Positions 61,725 to 64,000 of a stretch of DNA of 64,000 nt are shown in pieces. Below the pieces are notes generated by a model that ran no database searches, was not told the DNA's origin, and worked only from the letters and a program-made list of their open reading frames with translations. Numbering within the stretch: position 1 is the first letter of the stretch; each line of letters starts with the position of its first letter. This DNA comes from Pseudonocardia alaniniphila. Its GTDB lineage: Bacteria; Actinomycetota; Actinomycetes; Mycobacteriales; Pseudonocardiaceae. The stretch covers positions 1-64,000 of the forward strand of contig NZ_JAKXMK010000030.1 in assembly GCF_022524485.1 (NCBI RefSeq), read 5' to 3'. The position numbers were made by a program, and so were the translations under genes.

Positions 61725-61990
61725 GCCGGCTCGCCCACCGCAGGTGTCCCTGCCCGGGCCTGGCGACCACGGTCACGGGTGACCACCCTCCGGCCCTCCC
61801 CGGGCGGGATGGTTGTATTGCGGCCTCGGCGAGAGATGGGTGTTCCGTCCCCGACCCGGCTGGGTTCTCTACGTCTGGTAGAGCTAAGCTGCGATCACCC
61901 GATATGTCCGATCGCCGGGCAGTGCAGCGGAGGTCCAGTGCAGGAGGCAATGCCAGTGCAGACACCAGCCCTCGCGCAGGAGGTCGCACC

Positions 61991-63745
61991 TTGACCGCGG
62001 TCGCACCGAAGCCGATCGCAGGACACCCGTACCCGGCGAGACGCACCCCCAAGGGTTCCGTGCTGCTCAAGATGCTGCGGACCACGGACCCCAAGGACAT
62101 CGCCATCCTCTACCTGGTGACGTCGTTCGGGTTCTTCCTGGCCGGCGGCGCGATGGCGCTGCTGATCCGGGGTGAGCTGGCCGTACCGGGCCTGCAGTTC
62201 CTGTCGAACGAGCAGTACAACCAGCTGTTCACGATGCACGGCACGATCATGTTGCTGCTGTACGCGACGCCGATCCTGTTCGGCTTCGCCAACTACATCG
62301 TGCCGCTGCAGATCGGGGCGCCCGACGTCGCGTTCCCGCGGCTCAACGCGTTCTCGTACTGGCTCTTCCTGTTCGGTGGGCTCACCGTCATCAGCGGTTT
62401 CATGACACCGGGTGGGGCCGCCGACTTCGGCTGGTTTGCCTACACGCCGCTGTCGGACGTGACGTTCTCACCGGGCGCGGGTGCCGATCTGTGGATCGTG
62501 GGTCTGGCGGTGTCCGGGCTGGGCACGATCCTCGGTGGCGTCAACTTCGTCACCACGATCGTCTGCATGCGCGCGCCGGGCATGACGATGTTCCGGATGC
62601 CGATCTTCACCTGGAACATCCTGGTGACGGCCATCCTGATCATCATCGCGTTCCCGCTGCTCACCGCCGCGCTGTTCGGCCTGCTGGTCGACCGCCACCT
62701 GGGCGGCCACGTGTTCGACCCCGACAACGGCGGCGTCATCCTGTGGCAGCACCTGTTCTGGTTCTTCGGCCACCCCGAGGTCTACATCGTGGCGCTGCCG
62801 TTCTTCGGCATCGTGTCCGAGGTCTTCCCGGTGTTCGCCCGCAAGCCGATCTTCGGCTACAAGGGCCTGATCTACGCCACGCTCGGCATCGCCGCGCTGT
62901 CGGTGGCGGTCTGGGCGCACCACATGTACGCCACCGGCGCCGTGATGCTGGCCTTCTTCTCGTTCACCACGTTCCTGATCGCGGTCCCCACGGGCGTCAA
63001 GTTCGTGAACTGGATCGGCACGTTGTGGAAGGGCCACATCACGTTCGAGCCGCCCATGCTGTTCGCGCTGGGCTTCCTGGCGACGTTCCTCTTCGGCGGC
63101 CTCACGGGCATCCTGCTGGCGTCCCCGCCGCTGGACTTCCACGTCTCGGACACCTACTTCGTGGTGGCGCACTTCCACTACGTGCTGTTCGGCACGATCG
63201 TGTTCGCCACCTACTCCGGCATCTACTTCTGGTTCCCGAAGATGACCGGCCGGATGATGGACGAGACCTGGGGCAAGGTCCATTTCTGGCTCACGTTCAT
63301 CGGGTTCCACCTGACGTTCCTGGTGCAGCACTGGCTGGGTAACGAGGGCATGCCCCGCCGCTACGCCGACTACCTCCCGACCGACGGCTTCACGATCCTG
63401 AACTCGATCTCGTCGATCGGTGCGTTCGTCCTCGGTGCCTCGACGCTTCCGTTCATCTGGAACGTCTTCCGCAGCTACCGCTACGGACGGGTCGTCACCT
63501 CCGACGACCCGTGGGGCTTCGGCAACTCGCTGGAGTGGGCCACGAGCTGCCCACCGCCGCGGCACAACTTCACGGAGCTGCCGCGGATCCGTTCGGAGCG
63601 TCCGGCGTTCGAGCTGCACTACCCGCACCTCGTCGAACGCTTCCGCAACGAGGCACACGTCGGCCACCGGGCGTCGCCGTACGAGGTGGCGGCGCAGGGC
63701 ACGGCGGGGGAGACCCAGCCCGACGCGGATCCACGCTCCCGCTAG
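61991..63745 (+). CDS. ctaD: Cytochrome c oxidase subunit I
   Basis: A 584-residue aa3-type terminal oxidase core subunit with 12 helices. Low-spin heme His is in FTMHGTIM. CuB ligands and the cross-linked Tyr are in [12 protein letters not shown], with the CuB His pair in WAHHMYATG. The two heme ligands are in [10 protein letters not shown]. The TTG at 61991 is chosen because AGGAGG lies eight bases before it and the protein then begins TAVAPKP, as is usual in actinobacteria. Other respiratory genes are not in the window; ctaD is commonly separate from ctaCEF in this group. Confidence 0.96.
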   Translation: MTAVAPKPIAGHPYPARRTPKGSVLLKMLRTTDPKDIAILYLVTSFGFFLAGGAMALLIRGELAVPGLQFLSNEQYNQLFTMHGTIMLLLYATPILFGFANYIVPLQIGAPDVAFPRLNAFSYWLFLFGGLTVISGFMTPGGAADFGWFAYTPLSDVTFSPGAGADLWIVGLAVSGLGTILGGVNFVTTIVCMRAPGMTMFRMPIFTWNILVTAILIIIAFPLLTAALFGLLVDRHLGGHVFDPDNGGVILWQHLFWFFGHPEVYIVALPFFGIVSEVFPVFARKPIFGYKGLIYATLGIAALSVAVWAHHMYATGAVMLAFFSFTTFLIAVPTGVKFVNWIGTLWKGHITFEPPMLFALGFLATFLFGGLTGILLASPPLDFHVSDTYFVVAHFHYVLFGTIVFATYSGIYFWFPKMTGRMMDETWGKVHFWLTFIGFHLTFLVQHWLGNEGMPRRYADYLPTDGFTILNSISSIGAFVLGASTLPFIWNVFRSYRYGRVVTSDDPWGFGNSLEWATSCPPPRHNFTELPRIRSERPAFELHYPHLVERFRNEAHVGHRASPYEVAAQGTAGETQPDADPRSR

Positions 63746-63810
63746 TGTCGCGGAAACGGGGTTCCTTGCCCGGATCCGGTGTCCAGGCGGATGGATCGCA
63801 AGGCGGAGGA

Positions 63811-63839
63811 GGCGCCGATACCGCTGTTGTATCGGCGCC
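63811..63839 (+). terminator. Hairpin downstream of ctaD
   Basis: GGCGCCGATAC (63811-63821) and GTATCGGCGCC (63829-63839) form a perfect 11-base stem with a 7-base loop, about 65 bases after the ctaD stop. It is likely a transcript end or 3-prime stabiliser. Confidence 0.6.
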
Positions 63840-63921
63840 GACGACAACGCCGCGAGGCGCCGCCTGGGCGCCGGAGATGGGTAAGACGACCTCGTTTCCT
63901 CGACACTAGGACATCGGGCCC

Positions 63922-63966
63922 ACTGAGCCACGGTGCCGACGCCGCGCGTCGGCACCGTGGCTCAGT
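63922..63966. terminator. Strong 20-base-pair hairpin at window end
   Basis: Perfect 20-base arms (63922-63941 and 63947-63966) enclose the loop CCGCG. It is the most stable hairpin seen in the window. The next bases contain a minus-strand stop (63986-63988, reading R-L-G-T-stop from the edge), so it probably ends both ctaD and a convergent gene outside the window. Confidence 0.75.
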
Positions 63967-64000
63967 CCGTTCGGGCGCCCAGTCGTCAGGTGCCGAGTCG

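Overview
The window reads as a chromosomal segment of a high-GC actinomycete, most likely of the Pseudonocardia/Actinomycetospora type. This is inferred from the strong GC3 codon bias, frequent GTG and TTG starts, an F420-type LLM oxidoreductase, a DUF222-HNH gene with an SOS box at its start, an IdeR-type iron box, and a long actinobacterial ctaD. I saw no rRNA, tRNA, CRISPR array, prophage or insertion sequence.

Layout. 1-2.9 kb: the tail of a Baeyer-Villiger monooxygenase (BVMO), a NarL-type two-component pair and a membrane protein. 2.9-7.3 kb: LysR, M20 peptidase and MHS-type transporter on the minus strand, then an unlisted 44-residue membrane peptide. 7.4-15.1 kb: a GntR regulator, a BVMO with a partner esterase, a HAD hydrolase with a carotenoid-desaturase-like oxidoreductase, and a PLP decarboxylase. 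15.2-18.8 kb: an LLM oxidoreductase, an iron-box-controlled siderophore-interacting protein, and an Lrp regulator divergent from azlCD (branched-chain amino acid export). 19.2-25.7 kb: a multiple-monosaccharide ABC transporter (chvE-mmsA-mmsB) behind a LacI-type operator, and a copper ATPase coupled to a 43-residue peptide. 26-31.9 kb: three SDR-like genes with two LysR regulators and palindromic operators, then a methyltransferase. 32.2-35.9 kb: a three-subunit molybdenum aldehyde oxidoreductase of PaoABC type. 35.9-41 kb: an M24 peptidase and aminotransferase, an orphan hypothetical, and a split DUF222-HNH gene. 41.1-47.2 kb: a hexarate catabolic block (glucarate dehydratase, 5-dehydro-4-deoxyglucarate dehydratase, a second glucarate-dehydratase-like enzyme and a galactarate/talarate dehydratase).

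48-57.1 kb is the most distinctive region. A tightly coupled operon encodes a B12-binding mutase subunit, an acyl-CoA ligase, a MeaB-type GTPase, a mutase large subunit, an LctP-type 2-hydroxyacid permease and a degenerate cobalamin adenosyltransferase. The large subunit carries the Ile and Asp that mark 2-hydroxyisobutyryl-CoA mutase (HCM), 27 residues apart as in the characterised enzyme. My reading is a complete import, activation and carbon-skeleton rearrangement route for 2-hydroxyisobutyrate (2-methyl-lactate). Two FadR-type GntR genes bracket the operon, and three copies of a TGGTCTNACCA-like palindrome sit at its two ends. The second regulator is coupled to a 3-hydroxyisobutyryl-CoA-hydrolase-like gene.

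57.2-64 kb: a lipocalin-like protein, an FAD-linked oxidase, an EmrB/QacA exporter with divergent TetR and tandem operators, and ctaD followed by two strong hairpins. All functional assignments come from reading motifs and remembered family features; no database search was possible.
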